A stretch of DNA of 64,000 bases from Burkholderiales bacterium (GCA_003963115.1 RXJQ01000032.1:1-64000); one strand, 5' to 3'. Counted from the stretch's first letter, positions 1 through 10,023 are shown. The notes: generated by a model not told the origin, from the letters alone. Numbers and translations: made by a program.

Positions 1-23
1 ATTGCGAGGGTTTGCTGCTTCAT
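1..23 (-). CDS. 5' end of an unidentified protein (partial)
   Basis: Only the first seven codons lie inside the window (MKQQTLA), running off the left edge on the minus strand. A strong ribosome binding site, AGGAGG at 28-33 with four bases before the ATG at 21-23, makes the start credible. Nothing can be said about function. Confidence 0.6.
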
Positions 24-178
24 ATGGCCTCCTGTGCTGAAGCACAGGCATGCAAGTCGTACGCCAGTCAGCGGACCTTTTTCAGTGCATCCCTAGGCCT
101 GGGGGGGGCGGACTCTATACTCGCTCGCATCCACCGTGACCTGCTGTCTTGAGGTCAGCTTCCGCCAAGGAACGAGTC

Positions 179-3022
179 ATGAGTTCACGAGACGGTCTGT
201 CCCTGCGCGCCAAGGTCGTGCTGATCAACACCCTGGCCGTGATCAGCCTGCTGGGCCTGCTGATCGCGGTGGACCTCACCCTGGAGCGGGTGCGCGTCAA
301 TGGCAGCCTCTATCAGGACATTGCCCGCAGCAAGAACCTCATCGCGGACATGCTGCCGCCACCCCTGTATATCGTCGAGGCCCAGTTGGCGGCCTTCGAG
401 ATGCTGGAGGCCGCGCAGCAGCTGGATCCCGTGGCTTTCTCGCAGGCCCGTGCCCACCTCGACAGCCTGCGCACGCAGTTCAACAGCCGACAGGCCTACT
501 GGCAGCAGCAACTGCCCACGGGGCCGCTGAAAACCGTCTTGCTCAACCAGGCGGGTGCGCCGGTCAAGGAGTTTTTCGAGCTGGTGGACAAGGCCTATCT
601 GCCGGCCTTGACCTTGGGCGATTTCGTCGGGGCCCGCCGCGTGCTGTCGGACCGCATGCTGCCGCTGTTTCGCGCCCACCGCGCCCAGATCGAGCTGGCC
701 GTCGAGCTGGCGCGGCAAGCCAATGAAGGCGATGAGCGCCTGGCCAATGAGCTGATCCGCACCTCGCGCTTCGTGCTGCTGGGCCTGTGTCTGCTCATCA
801 TGGGCGCGCTGTGGTGGGCCCTGCACCGCTGGTGGGTGCGGCCCACGCTGGCCGGCGTCAAGGAGGTGGCCAAGGCCCTGGAGGCGGTGGGCCAGGGCGA
901 CCTGCGGGCCATGCCCGTCGAGCCGCATCGTGGCGAGTTCGGGCAGATCCTGGAGGCCGTTGAGCAGACCCGCCAGCGCCTGGCCGTGAGCCTGAGCTCC
1001 TTGCAGCGCCAGCGCGCCATCGCGGAGGATGCGGCCAAGGCCAAGAGCGAATTCCTCGCCAACATGAGCCACGAGATCCGCACGCCGATGAACGGCATCA
1101 TCGGCCTGACTCATCTGTTGATGCAAAGCGCGCTGACACCGGTGCAGCGTATCTACCTGGACAAGGTGCAGCAATCGGCTTCGTCCCTGCTGCGCATCAT
1201 CAATGACATCCTGGACTTCTCCAAGATCGAGGCGGGCAAGCTCACGCTGGAAGAGGCCGAGTTCGACCTCGATGAGTCCATCGACCGCGTGATGCACGTG
1301 GTGTCGGCCCAGGCTTCGGCCAAGGGCCTGGAGCTGCTGGTCGACCGCTCGCCCAACGTGCCCAGGCATTTGATGGGCGATGCCTTGCGGCTGGAGCAGG
1401 TGATGCTCAATCTGCTGGGCAATGCGGTGAAGTTCACCGAGCACGGCGAAGTCACGCTGCGGGTGATGCCTGCGGGGAACCAGGTCGATGGGGTGCACTT
1501 GAAGTTCGAGGTGCAGGACACGGGCATCGGCCTGAGTGCCGAGCAGCAGGCCCGGTTGTTTGATGCCTTCGTGCAGGCTGACTCCTCGACGGCCAGGCGC
1601 TTTGGCGGCACCGGCCTGGGCCTGACGATCTGCAAGCGGCTGGTGGAGATGATGGCGGGCCAGCTCAGCGTGAGAAGCGCGCCTGGCGAAGGCAGCACCT
1701 TTTTCTTCACCGCGCGCTTTCAACCTGTGCTCAGCGAAGAGGTCGGCCTGGCGGGACTGGGTAGCGTGCTGGCGGGCCTGCCCGTGATCGTGGTGGACGA
1801 CAACCCTACGGCCCTGGCAACCACCCGGGCCATGCTCGTGGCGCTGGGCATGGAGGTGAGCACCGCAACGCGCGGTGATCTGGCTCTGGAACTCGTGACC
1901 AAGGCGCATCAGCGTGGGCGGCCCTTCAGGCTGGCCTTGGTGGACTGGCGCATGCCGGGGCTCGATGGTCTGGCCGTGATCCATGCGCTGCACCATCTTG
2001 ACGGTGGCGCGGCGCGTCCCATCTGCATCTTGTTCTCTGCGCATGATCAGGCCATGTCCCAGATGAACCAGGAGGCTGAGTCGCCCGATGCCGTGCTGCT
2101 TAAGCCGGCGACGCCATCGAGCTTGCTGGACACCTTGCTCACCGTGATGAAGGCCGGCCCCATTGTCGTACCCCAGGCCGCCGAGGCGCAACCCAGCCCC
2201 GTGCGGCCGGGGTGCCGGGCCTTGGTTGTGGACGACAACACGATCAACCAGCTCGTGGCCAGCGACATGCTGCGGGCCCTGGGCCTGGCCGTGGAAGTGG
2301 CGGCCAGCGGCGAGGAGGCCCTGGCACTCCTGCGTGCCGGCCGGCTGTTCGACATGGTCTTCATGGATGTGCAGATGCCCGGCATGGACGGCTTCGAGGC
2401 CACGCGCCAATTGCGCGCACTGGGCGAGCCCGGTCGGGTGCCCGTGATCGCGATGACGGCCAATGCCATCAGTGGCGACCGCGAGAAGTGCCTGGCTGCG
2501 GGCATGGATGACTACATCTCCAAGCCTGTGGAGGCGAATGCGCTGCGGGCTTGCGTCGGCCGGTGGGTGGCCAAGGCCCCGTCGCCGGCCATGGCGCTGC
2601 CTGCGCTGCCTGAGGCGGCCGCCGTGGGGATCGATGGGCCCACCGTAGACCAGCGTGCCCAACTGGCCGAGCTGGCGTCGCTGCTGCCTGGCTTCCATCC
2701 CGATGAGGCCTTGCAACGGCTGGGTGGACAGGCCGATACCCTGGTGCGCTTCGTGCGCGTGTTTGTTGATACGAATCAAGACGCGGCACAAGGCCTGAGG
2801 CAGCACAAGGCCGATGAACAATGGGGGCGGCTGGCCCAGGCCGCGCATTCCTTGCGCGGCGCGCTGTCGTCTCTGGGGCTCGATGAACTGGCCCAGCTGC
2901 TTTACGAACTGGAGCACCTCGCCTTGCAGGAGCCTGGTTCCTCGCGCATCGACCAGGTCCTCGATGAGATCGAACAAGGTCTCTCTAGTCTGACCAAAAT
3001 GGTGCGCATGACCTTGGCTTGA
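179..3022 (+). CDS. Hybrid sensor histidine kinase with two receiver domains and HPt
   Basis: A BarA-like phosphorelay kinase of 947 residues in the inner membrane. Order: N-terminal membrane helix (about 10-30), extracytoplasmic helical region, second helix (about 195-215), HAMP, HisKA with the H-box [12 protein letters not shown] (phospho-His H298), HATPase_c with DTGIGL and GGTGLGL, receiver 1 (VDDN; phospho-acceptor D589 in VDWRMPG), receiver 2 (VDDN; D730 in FMDVQMPG; Lys in SKPV), and a C-terminal HPt with H890 in AAHSLRG. All phosphotransfer residues are present, so a full His-Asp-His-Asp relay is possible. The start at 179 is preferred over the in-frame ATG at 149 because AAGG lies eight bases upstream and the first hydrophobic helix follows. 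The ligand is unknown. No cognate response regulator is adjacent; the next gene, a chemoreceptor, lies 212 bp downstream. Confidence 0.93.
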   Translation: MSSRDGLSLRAKVVLINTLAVISLLGLLIAVDLTLERVRVNGSLYQDIARSKNLIADMLPPPLYIVEAQLAAFEMLEAAQQLDPVAFSQARAHLDSLRTQFNSRQAYWQQQLPTGPLKTVLLNQAGAPVKEFFELVDKAYLPALTLGDFVGARRVLSDRMLPLFRAHRAQIELAVELARQANEGDERLANELIRTSRFVLLGLCLLIMGALWWALHRWWVRPTLAGVKEVAKALEAVGQGDLRAMPVEPHRGEFGQILEAVEQTRQRLAVSLSSLQRQRAIAEDAAKAKSEFLANMSHEIRTPMNGIIGLTHLLMQSALTPVQRIYLDKVQQSASSLLRIINDILDFSKIEAGKLTLEEAEFDLDESIDRVMHVVSAQASAKGLELLVDRSPNVPRHLMGDALRLEQVMLNLLGNAVKFTEHGEVTLRVMPAGNQVDGVHLKFEVQDTGIGLSAEQQARLFDAFVQADSSTARRFGGTGLGLTICKRLVEMMAGQLSVRSAPGEGSTFFFTARFQPVLSEEVGLAGLGSVLAGLPVIVVDDNPTALATTRAMLVALGMEVSTATRGDLALELVTKAHQRGRPFRLALVDWRMPGLDGLAVIHALHHLDGGAARPICILFSAHDQAMSQMNQEAESPDAVLLKPATPSSLLDTLLTVMKAGPIVVPQAAEAQPSPVRPGCRALVVDDNTINQLVASDMLRALGLAVEVAASGEEALALLRAGRLFDMVFMDVQMPGMDGFEATRQLRALGEPGRVPVIAMTANAISGDREKCLAAGMDDYISKPVEANALRACVGRWVAKAPSPAMALPALPEAAAVGIDGPTVDQRAQLAELASLLPGFHPDEALQRLGGQADTLVRFVRVFVDTNQDAAQGLRQHKADEQWGRLAQAAHSLRGALSSLGLDELAQLLYELEHLALQEPGSSRIDQVLDEIEQGLSSLTKMVRMTLA

Positions 3023-3234
3023 AGACCAATCGCGCCATACACGCACCGCCGTGGTGCCTGCAAGGTCAAATTCACGTTTGATGCGTGAATTGCACGTGAG
3101 GCGCCGCCGTATTCATTGATTCGGACATGCATGTGGCGATATCCAATGCGGTCGTGCGGACACCCGTGAGCGTGTCGGCACACCTCGCGACCATGTGGCG
3201 CGAGGCCTGCCCAGCCCCTTTGGAGGCGTCATTC

Positions 3235-4776
3235 ATGAACCAATTCAGCATCAAAGCGCGCCTGACGGTACTCGTCGGCATCCTGCTGGCCTTTCTGGCG
3301 CTGGGTGGCGTCCTGGCCTGGCAGTCGGTGCGCAGCGTCAATGCGTCACTGGCCACCGTCTACAACGACCGAGTGGTGCCCTTGCAGCAGCTCACCATGA
3401 TTGCCGATGACTACGGCGTGAACATCGTGGACGCGGCGCACAAGGTGGTCAACGGGACTCTGAGCGAGGAGCAGGCGCTCAAGCTGTTCAAGCAGGCGCA
3501 GGAGACCACGGCCAAGCAATGGGCCGACTACAAGGCCACCTACCTGGTCGAGAAAGAGCAGGAACTGGTCAAGCAGGCCGAGCCCCGGATGGCACGGGCC
3601 GATGCTGCCATCAGCACGATGCAGACGGCCTTGCAGGCCCATGACAAGACTGCGCTGGCTGCCTTCGTGACCAAGGGCATGTACGAGGCCATCGACCCCG
3701 TGGCCTCCGTGATGAACCAGCTGATCGACGTGCAGCTTGATGTGGCCAAGACCGAATACGAGTCGGGCCAGGTGACCTATAACCGGACCATGTGGGGCAT
3801 CACCGTGCTCACCATCGTGTCGATCGCCCTGGGCCTGGCGCTGGGCTGGGTCATCATGCGCTCCATCGTTGAGCCGATCCACAAGGCGGTCGAAGTGGCC
3901 CAGACCGTGGCCGCGGGCGATCTGACGGCCCGCATCGATGTCGAAGGGGAAGACGAAACGGCGCAGTTGCTGGGTGCCTTGCGCCAGATGACCGAAGGCC
4001 TGTCGCAGATCGTGACCCGCGTGCGCGACAGCAGCGAGAACATCGCCACGGGCTCCTCGCAGATCGCGCAGGGCAATGCCGATCTGTCGCAGCGCACCGA
4101 AAGCCAGGCCGCCAACCTCGAAGAGACGGCGGCCTCGATGGAAGAGCTCACCGCCACCGTGCAGCACAACAGCCAGACCACGCAGCATGCGGCGCAACTG
4201 GCCGGCAGCGCCTGTGCCACGGCCGCCCGTGGTGGCGAGGTGGTGGGCCATGTCGTGAACACGATGAGCACCATCACCGAGGCCAGCCGCAAGATCTCCG
4301 ACATCATCAGCGTGATCGACGGCATCGCCTTCCAGACCAATATCCTGGCGCTCAATGCCGCCGTGGAAGCCGCCCGTGCCGGCGAGCAGGGCCGTGGCTT
4401 TGCGGTGGTGGCCGGCGAGGTGCGCACCCTGGCCCAGCGCAGCGCGCAGGCCGCCAAGGAGATCAAGGCCCTGATCATGGACAGCGTCGAGAAGGTCGAC
4501 AGCGGTGCCAAGCAGGTCCAGGAAGCCGGCCAGACCATGGACGAGATCGTGAACCAGGTGCGCCGCGTGTCCGAACTGATCGGCGACATCTCCAGTGCCA
4601 CGCAGGAGCAGACTGCTGGCATCAACCAGGTGGGCTCGGCTGTGGCCCAGCTCGACCAGGTCACGCAGCAGAACGCCGCCCTGGTCGAGGAGTCTGCCGC
4701 TGCGGCAGAGAGCCTGAAGAATCAGGCGGCCTCGCTGGCCGAGGTGGTCTCGACCTTCAAGCTCTCGGGTCGATGA
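3235..4776 (+). CDS. Methyl-accepting chemotaxis protein
   Basis: A Tar/Tsr-type transmembrane chemoreceptor of 513 residues. An N-terminal helix (about 9-30), a periplasmic four-helix-bundle ligand domain (4HB_MCP), a second helix (about 190-212), HAMP, and the long cytoplasmic signalling coiled coil are visible. The hairpin tip carries the invariant core [20 protein letters not shown], and the methylation helices contain repeated Glu/Gln pairs. The C-terminus ends FKLSGR, so there is no NWETF-type tether for CheR/CheB. The start at 3235 is chosen because GGAGG sits nine bases upstream; the in-frame extension to 3127 has no such site. The last 55 bases overlap the convergent aldolase gene. 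The ligand cannot be inferred. Confidence 0.93.
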   Translation: MNQFSIKARLTVLVGILLAFLALGGVLAWQSVRSVNASLATVYNDRVVPLQQLTMIADDYGVNIVDAAHKVVNGTLSEEQALKLFKQAQETTAKQWADYKATYLVEKEQELVKQAEPRMARADAAISTMQTALQAHDKTALAAFVTKGMYEAIDPVASVMNQLIDVQLDVAKTEYESGQVTYNRTMWGITVLTIVSIALGLALGWVIMRSIVEPIHKAVEVAQTVAAGDLTARIDVEGEDETAQLLGALRQMTEGLSQIVTRVRDSSENIATGSSQIAQGNADLSQRTESQAANLEETAASMEELTATVQHNSQTTQHAAQLAGSACATAARGGEVVGHVVNTMSTITEASRKISDIISVIDGIAFQTNILALNAAVEAARAGEQGRGFAVVAGEVRTLAQRSAQAAKEIKALIMDSVEKVDSGAKQVQEAGQTMDEIVNQVRRVSELIGDISSATQEQTAGINQVGSAVAQLDQVTQQNAALVEESAAAAESLKNQAASLAEVVSTFKLSGR

Positions 4777-5687
4777 GGCTGTTGCAGCCGGGCCTTCACG
4801 CCGGCCAGCACCTCATCGAGATGGCGGAGGGCCTCGCGCGCTGACACACGTGCCGAGGCGCTGGCCCCGAGCATGGGCATGCGCACGTCGTCGTGCATCC
4901 CTTGCTGCTCGGCCAGCACCGCCTTGATCACCACCGGGTTGGGCTCGGCGTACAAGGCCCGTATCAAAGCCGCCAGTGCATGCTGGAGCCGATGGGCTTC
5001 TTGCAGGCGCTGTACGCGCAGCGCGTGATACAGCGTCATGAAGGCCTCGGGCGCCACCTGCGTGGCCGCCGAAATGGCCCCCGAGCCGCCCAGACACAGG
5101 TTGTGAAAGACGAGCGCGTCCTCGCCCGAGAGCACCTGCAAGCGGCCATCGGCAATGAGTTGCTGGGTCTTGTCCAGCGAGCCGCCGCAGTCCTTGATGC
5201 CGACGATGTTGGGGTGCGCGGCCAGCGTCAGGATGGTGTCGAGCGCCATCTGCACGCTGCTCCGATAGGGGATGTCATAGAGCATGAGCGGCGCGCGCGA
5301 GGCATCGGCCATGGCCTGGAAGTGCGCGAGCAGACCCGCCTGCGAAGGCCGCACATAGCAGGGCGCCGAGGTGAGAACCGCATGCAGGGGCAGGGTGTTG
5401 AGGTGGGCCAGGCGCTCGTGCAGGTGGCCCACATGGCTGCCCGCCAGGCCGGCGATGACGGGCAGGCCTTGCGCGGCATCCAGCACGGTGTCGTACACCG
5501 CGTCCTGCTCGGCATCGCGCAAGGCAGCGGCTTCGCCGGTGCTGCCCAGGGCCACCAGGCCGCTCACGCCGGCTTGCCGCATGCGCGCGACCAGCCCGCG
5601 CAAGGCCGCGTGGTCCACGCCCTGGCCTTCGGCCTCGGGCAGGAAAGGGGTGACCAGGGCCACCCAGATACCGGATAAATCGATCAT
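4722..5687 (-). CDS. Dihydrodipicolinate synthase/N-acetylneuraminate lyase family aldolase
   Basis: A class I (Schiff-base) aldolase of the DapA/NanA superfamily, 321 residues. Diagnostic pieces are GSTGEAAAL (phosphate/pyruvate loop), catalytic Tyr in YDIPYRS (Y137) and Schiff-base Lys in VGIKD (K165), followed by the GED segment. The start at 5687 has GGAG eight bases upstream; the in-frame extension to 5885 is rejected. It may be a true 4-hydroxy-tetrahydrodipicolinate synthase, but dapB lies 54 kb away and the divergent AraC-family regulator suggests a catabolic aldolase, so I leave the symbol blank. The C-terminal tail is about 25 residues longer than usual and is encoded opposite the end of the chemoreceptor gene. 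Confidence 0.88.
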   Translation of the reverse strand: MIDLSGIWVALVTPFLPEAEGQGVDHAALRGLVARMRQAGVSGLVALGSTGEAAALRDAEQDAVYDTVLDAAQGLPVIAGLAGSHVGHLHERLAHLNTLPLHAVLTSAPCYVRPSQAGLLAHFQAMADASRAPLMLYDIPYRSSVQMALDTILTLAAHPNIVGIKDCGGSLDKTQQLIADGRLQVLSGEDALVFHNLCLGGSGAISAATQVAPEAFMTLYHALRVQRLQEAHRLQHALAALIRALYAEPNPVVIKAVLAEQQGMHDDVRMPMLGASASARVSAREALRHLDEVLAGVKARLQQPHRPESLKVETTSASEAA

Positions 5688-5783
5688 GAAAACGCTCCAA
5701 TGACATGGCTGAAGACCGGTTGAAATCAAACCGTTCAGATGTGCCTTGGAAACGTTGAGGAGCCCTTGTCGCCTTGTTGCCCT

Positions 5784-5813
5784 GCTGTTCCGTCGTCCAT
5801 CTGACGGAACAGC
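5784..5813. promoter_or_regulatory. Perfect 11-bp inverted repeat between divergent genes
   Basis: Arms GCTGTTCCGTC (5784-5794) and GACGGAACAGC (5803-5813) are perfectly complementary with an 8-base spacer. The site lies 97 bp upstream of the aldolase ATG and 245 bp upstream of the araC-type gene, inside the 371-bp divergent region 5688-6058. A smaller imperfect dyad (CGGTT...AACCG) lies at about 5717-5733. No T-tract follows on either strand, so an operator is more likely than a terminator. AraC proteins usually bind direct repeats, so the binding protein may be another regulator. Confidence 0.5.
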
Positions 5814-6058
5814 TGCCCCGGTCAGACGAGCGGCTGTTTTTGGGCTTTGGACACCTGGGCGTTCGCGCAGGCTTGCACGGGCCACCCGGTTGGGGCGGCG
5901 GCATTGTGCAATGCGAACGAGCTGACCATGATGTGCATTCTAGGCGCAGACGACGGGCGCGGGCGCAAGGATTACCCACTATCACCAATAGGCATACAAC
6001 GCACGCCCTATAACAATCGTGCCTGACCTGTCTTTGCAGTACCCGCTGTCTCCTTCTC

Positions 6059-7093
6059 ATGTCTTCCTCCGGCTTGCCCTTGCTCCAAGCGCCACGCACA
6101 CTCAACGTGACCTTTGCGCGCATGTTGATCAGCCAGTTGCAGCAGGCGCGTCCCGACTTGCTGGCGCAACTGGAGCCCGCGCACCTGCGCCTGGGCGAGG
6201 AGGGCGACCCGCTGGCGCGTTGCACCCTGGGTGAATGGCATGCGCTGATGGACCGCGTCGAGCACCTGTTGGGTGATGCCGACCTGGTGCCCCAACTGGC
6301 CGAGCAGTTCAAGCCCTGGCATGCCGGCCTGCTGGGCTTCACCTTGATGACCAGCGGCACCGTGGTGGAGTTGGCCGGCCTGCTGCGGCGCTTTCACCAT
6401 CTGCTCAACGATGTGTTCATGGTCGAACGCGGGCTGCATGGGCCGCGCTTCTTCCTGCGCTTGCGGCCGGCCACGGCGGAAACCTCGCCCAGACTGGCGC
6501 GCCTGTCTCTGGCGGTGTGGGCGCAGCGCCTGCGCTGGCTCACCGGCCGCGCGGACCTCAAGCTGGATGTGACCTTTCAAGGCCCGGCGCCCTCAGATAT
6601 CGCGCCTTACCGCGAGATCTTCGGCGGCACGGTGCGCTTCGACCAGGACGCGGACACCATGTGGGGCGACGCCTCGTATGTGGACCTGCCCATCGTCTCG
6701 CGCGACACGGCCAGCCACAGCCTTCTGCAGGGCCAGGCGCTCAAGCAACTGGAGCAGCTCTCGCGTGGCGAGGACCGCTTCGTGGATAAGGTGATGGGCC
6801 TGATCCGCCGCCGGCTGGACACAGGCAAGATCAGCCTGGAAGATATCGCCGCTGAGTTGAAGCTGCCGGCCCGCACGCTGCAGCGCAGGCTGGAGGAGGC
6901 TGGCGCCAATTTTCGCCTGATGGTGGACGAGGTGCGCAAAGCGCAGGCGCAGCACTATCTGAGTGCCACGGCCATGCCTTTGTCCGAGCTGGCCGTGACG
7001 CTGGGCTTTGCTGACCACGCGAGTTTCAACCGGGCTTTCAAGCGCTGGATGGGTTGCTCACCGGGGGTGTTCCGCCGCGAGCATGGTCGCTGA
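6059..7093 (+). CDS. AraC-family transcriptional regulator
   Basis: A DNA-binding regulator of 344 residues. The N-terminal two thirds match the Arabinose_bd-type effector domain of AraC-like proteins (LLGFTLMTSGTVVELAGLL core). The C-terminal 100 residues form a double helix-turn-helix, with KISLEDIAAELKLPARTLQR as the first and ATAMPLSELAVTLGFADHAS followed by FNRAFKRW as the second, which is the HTH_18 signature. It is divergent from the DapA-family aldolase gene, its most likely target, with a palindromic site between them. No good Shine-Dalgarno sequence precedes the ATG at 6059; ATG 6122 is an alternative start. Confidence 0.9.
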   Translation: MSSSGLPLLQAPRTLNVTFARMLISQLQQARPDLLAQLEPAHLRLGEEGDPLARCTLGEWHALMDRVEHLLGDADLVPQLAEQFKPWHAGLLGFTLMTSGTVVELAGLLRRFHHLLNDVFMVERGLHGPRFFLRLRPATAETSPRLARLSLAVWAQRLRWLTGRADLKLDVTFQGPAPSDIAPYREIFGGTVRFDQDADTMWGDASYVDLPIVSRDTASHSLLQGQALKQLEQLSRGEDRFVDKVMGLIRRRLDTGKISLEDIAAELKLPARTLQRRLEEAGANFRLMVDEVRKAQAQHYLSATAMPLSELAVTLGFADHASFNRAFKRWMGCSPGVFRREHGR

Positions 7094-7112
7094 GCACGGG
7101 CGCTGAGCGCTG

Positions 7113-7823
7113 TCAGGGCTGAGCAGGCTGCTGGCGTTGCTTCCACTCGGCCTGGGCTTGATCGGCCTTGTCTTGAAGCGATTGCTTGGGGTCGGTCTGC
7201 TTGCGCATCAGCTCCAGCAGCTCCTTGGCGGTCTTCTCTTCGTCGCCGAACAGGGCTTGCGCATCGTCCGCGCCAAAGTACTGGACGCGCAGATCATGCA
7301 GGCCATTGAGCTGCCGCGTGGCGTCGTCCAAGGTGCCATTGTCTTGACCGGGCGGGAAGGCCTGCGTGACGGCCTGGCTGTACTGGCTGTATTTCTGGTA
7401 GAGGTCCTTGAGGTCGCGCTGGGCGGCGGCGGGCAGGCCGCTGGACTGGCTCTCCAGCTTGCTCAGGGCCTCATCGCGAGGAAAGAGTGCGTGGATGCGT
7501 TCCACATCGGTGCGGGTCTGCTGGTCCATGGCCAAGTGGCCCTTGTCATTGGCGCGGAAGGTGGGCAGGCGCATGGTGTCCAGCGGATTGATGGCGGGCT
7601 GGGCCGAGGCGTGAGACAGTGCCTCTGCCGCCGATGCGCTGTTGGCGGAAGGCGCCGGCATGGGGCCGCCTGCATGGAACCAGGTGCGCACGCCATCGAG
7701 CCGCGTGGGCGCACCGGGCGCCTGATCCTGAGGGCTCAAGCCCCACATGCCCAGCCCCACCAGGGCCACGGTCAGTACGGACAGCAGCCACCACTTTCTC
7801 TGAGTCACGTTGCGCCTCTCCAT
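7113..7823 (-). CDS. Short lipase-foldase-like (Lif) protein
   Basis: A membrane-anchored steric chaperone-like protein of 236 residues. One N-terminal helix (about 11-29) is followed by a Pro/Ala-rich linker, a small domain around LPTFRANDKGHLAMD, and a long charged helical region with the Lif-like segment LRVQYFGADDAQALFGDEE. Family lipase chaperones are about 340 residues with two mini-domains joined by an extended helical arm. This one ends in the arm, so the second mini-domain appears to be missing. It lies 56 bp downstream of a PETase-like hydrolase, its probable client. An intrinsic terminator sits in the gap, which should keep its expression below that of the hydrolase. A GTG start at 7808 preceded by GGAGAGG is an alternative to ATG 7823. 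Confidence 0.72.
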   Translation of the reverse strand: MERRNVTQRKWWLLSVLTVALVGLGMWGLSPQDQAPGAPTRLDGVRTWFHAGGPMPAPSANSASAAEALSHASAQPAINPLDTMRLPTFRANDKGHLAMDQQTRTDVERIHALFPRDEALSKLESQSSGLPAAAQRDLKDLYQKYSQYSQAVTQAFPPGQDNGTLDDATRQLNGLHDLRVQYFGADDAQALFGDEEKTAKELLELMRKQTDPKQSLQDKADQAQAEWKQRQQPAQP

Positions 7824-7826
7824 GCC

Positions 7827-7864
7827 AAAAAAAAGAGACCGGCACTTTGAAGCACCGGCCTCTG
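7827..7864 (-). terminator. Intrinsic terminator between hydrolase and Lif-like gene
   Basis: On the minus strand a 12-position stem (GAGGCCGGTGCT paired with AGTGCCGGTCTC, three G-T wobbles, 4-base loop) is followed directly by eight T residues. It lies in the 56-bp gap after the hydrolase stop and ends only a few bases before the Lif-like ATG, so the second gene must be expressed by read-through or from an internal promoter. Confidence 0.85.
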
Positions 7865-7879
7865 CAGAGAACTGTCAGA

Positions 7880-8707
7880 TCAGAACGGGCCGTTCGAGGT
7901 GAAGCTCGACAGGGCGGCATCGTTGCCGTTGAGGAACTGACTGTAGCGCGTGTCGCCATCGGCGAAGCGCTTCATCCACGAGATGTTGGTGTAGCTTGCG
8001 GGCTCGCTGGCTGTGGTGGGGAAGAAGTGGCTGGCACCGCTGATCACGGCCAGCAGCTTGGGCGTGGTCGAGGGGATGGCGTTGTAGAACGGCTGCGAGT
8101 GGCTGGAGACCGGGGCGATCACGTCGGACGAGCCACCGATGATGGCGGCCGGTACCTTGTCGACCTTCATCTTGGTGGTCGATGTGTCCCAAGGTGCAAA
8201 GGCCACGGCGGCCATCAGGCCGGGTGTCGAGCCTGCGGCCTCCAGCGTGCCGCCACCACCCATGGACCAGCCCGAGACGGCCTGGCGGCTGGTGTCGATC
8301 TTGCCCACCACGGGGCCCGAGGTCAGGCTGGCGGTGGCCTTGAGTGCGGCCAGCAGTTGCGATGCGCGGCTGGGTGGGAAGTCCAGCAGGGTGTTGGTCG
8401 AGATGGCCACGACCACGAAGCCATGCGTGGCCAGACGCTTGGCCATGTCCGTCATCGTGCTTTGTGCCGAGACGAAGCCAGGGCAGATGGCCACGAGGGC
8501 GTACTTGCCGGCGGCGGTGGGCACGTAGACTGTGCCGGCGCCAAAGCCGTTGCCGGGCACGGCCTGCGAGGTGATGGCGTATGGGCCGTCGGCCTTGAGG
8601 GCGGCCAGGGTGGGGGCCGGGCCGTTCTCGACAGCCTGGGCGCCGGTGGAGGCCAGAGCCAGCAGGCTCAGGCCCATTGCGCTGAGCGCATGTTTGAGGG
8701 TGATCAT
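7880..8707 (-). CDS. Secreted PETase-like polyester hydrolase (cutinase family)
   Basis: An alpha/beta hydrolase of 275 residues with a Sec signal peptide (cleavage near STGAQA, about 24). From GAGTVYVPT to the C-terminus it runs parallel to the Ideonella sakaiensis PETase/bacterial cutinase family: oxyanion PGF (F78 where PETase has Tyr87), RLATHGFVVV, nucleophile elbow GWSMGGGG (W147-S148-M149), APWDTST (W173, equivalent to PETase Trp185), SDVIAP (D195), GASHFF (H227), then WMKRFADGDTRYS. The triad S148/D195/H227 has nearly the PETase spacing. PETase Ser238 is Phe (F228), as in ordinary cutinases, and the PETase-specific extra disulfide cysteines are absent, so polyester or triglyceride activity is expected but strong PET activity is not. 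The start at 8707 is chosen because AAGGAAG lies upstream and a signal peptide follows. It is paired with the downstream Lif-like gene. Confidence 0.88.
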   Translation of the reverse strand: MITLKHALSAMGLSLLALASTGAQAVENGPAPTLAALKADGPYAITSQAVPGNGFGAGTVYVPTAAGKYALVAICPGFVSAQSTMTDMAKRLATHGFVVVAISTNTLLDFPPSRASQLLAALKATASLTSGPVVGKIDTSRQAVSGWSMGGGGTLEAAGSTPGLMAAVAFAPWDTSTTKMKVDKVPAAIIGGSSDVIAPVSSHSQPFYNAIPSTTPKLLAVISGASHFFPTTASEPASYTNISWMKRFADGDTRYSQFLNGNDAALSSFTSNGPF

Positions 8708-8921
8708 CTTGTCTTCCTTTCGGTACATGGTGTTGGCGGTGCGCTGCCTGTGGAGAGTGGGGCAGCGTCTGGCCGCATTGTTCGAGGAGGACACAGATCG
8801 TTCTTTACTTTGGGTGCGCGTGACTTGGCTTGCGGCGCCAAATGCGGGTATCTCCTGCTGGTGGTTTCGCTATAAACCAAACGGGTATAGACCGAACTGG
8901 TGATGTGCTGGCTCAGGGGTT

Positions 8922-9974
8922 TCAGTTGGTCTCGGTGGTCATCGTGCACTCGGGATCGGCCGCATTGAGCTTGCAGCGTATGCGCTTGAGCAGCTTGAGA
9001 CCCTGCTTGTTGTAGATGCCCTGTTCGGCCAGCTCCACCCGTGTCTGCCGCAGGAACTCGGCGTACTTGGGTGTGTTCTCGGCCGAAAGGTCCATCCACA
9101 CGGATGCCGGTAGTTCGACCTCGGCCTTGTTGATGCGGGCCAGCACATCGTCGAAGTGGGCGAACCAGTAGTGTCGCGAGACTTCGGCGAAGGCCGGTGC
9201 AAAGCGGCCGCGGTCGATGATGAGCTGGTAGCTCATGACGAGGTAAGGGAAGCGGCAGACGGCACCGTGCGGGCCCATGCCCTTGAGCAGCTCCAGCGGC
9301 TTGAAGGCGATGGCGGGCGCGGCGGCCATGTCGGCCATGCCGTTGTTGAACTTGTTGGCGAAGTTGGTCACGTCAGCCGTGACGGGCTGGGCGCCGGCCT
9401 TCTGGATCAGGTAGGCCTGGGCCTTGTCATGGTCGAAGGCGAGGATCTTCTTGCCGGCCATGGCCTCGGGCGTGTTCATGGCCTTGTCCCGCACGATGGC
9501 GTAGACGGCGCCCACATCGATCAAGCCTGCCATCTCGTACTTGCCTTGCACCACATAGCTGCTGGCCGCGGGCGAGTTGAAGATCTGGCTGGCCATGCGC
9601 ATGACCTCGTGGCCGGCTGCATGGTCGACCTTGCCCTGGCGCAGGATCAGGGCGGCGCCAAATGAATCTGTGGCGGCGGTCACGGGGTTGAAGGTCCGTG
9701 TGCGAAAGGCGGTGGCCAGCACGGCGTCGCATTGGCCGGTGCGGAAGTCGTCCACGGCCACACGCTCGTCCACATAGGACTTGAGTGCAAGACCGAAGCC
9801 CGCACCTTGCATGGCCAGGGCATAGTCCTTGGCGGCATTGAACATCTCGCCGCTGGCACCTTGCAGATCGAACACGCACAGCCTGAGGTCGGCTGCATGG
9901 GCCGGCACGGTGGCGAGCAAGGCGGCGCACGCGGTGAGGAACGTGGCCAAGGGAGCAAGCATGGTTTTCTTCAT
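8922..9974 (-). CDS. AdeT1/2-type periplasmic solute-binding protein
   Basis: An exported protein of 350 residues. A signal peptide ends near VPAHA (about 27). The mature part begins LRLCVFDLQG and contains FRTGQCDAVLATAFRTR and NFANKFNNGMADM. These match the AdeT family (described in Acinetobacter with RND efflux), which has the fold of a TRAP-like solute-binding protein. No transporter membrane subunits are adjacent, so the transport partner and ligand are unknown. The start at 9974 precedes a typical MKK signal peptide but has no clear Shine-Dalgarno; the extension to 10025 is not signal-peptide-like. The 214 bp between this stop and the polyester hydrolase start show no gene. Confidence 0.75.
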   Translation of the reverse strand: MKKTMLAPLATFLTACAALLATVPAHAADLRLCVFDLQGASGEMFNAAKDYALAMQGAGFGLALKSYVDERVAVDDFRTGQCDAVLATAFRTRTFNPVTAATDSFGAALILRQGKVDHAAGHEVMRMASQIFNSPAASSYVVQGKYEMAGLIDVGAVYAIVRDKAMNTPEAMAGKKILAFDHDKAQAYLIQKAGAQPVTADVTNFANKFNNGMADMAAAPAIAFKPLELLKGMGPHGAVCRFPYLVMSYQLIIDRGRFAPAFAEVSRHYWFAHFDDVLARINKAEVELPASVWMDLSAENTPKYAEFLRQTRVELAEQGIYNKQGLKLLKRIRCKLNAADPECTMTTETN

Positions 9975-10023
9975 GAAGCCGCACGCTACACGAAGCCGTT
10001 TCTCGCATCGAGCGGCAAGCGAC

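Noticed and set aside
185-3046. 953-residue open frame antisense to the sensor kinase
   Set aside because: Long antisense frames are expected in high-GC DNA; the composition (His/Gln/Arg-rich, no domain) is that of a shadow of the kinase gene.
4722-5687. Assigning dapA to the aldolase
   Set aside because: The active-site lysine and tyrosine only show the superfamily; the divergent AraC regulator and distance from dapB leave the substrate open.
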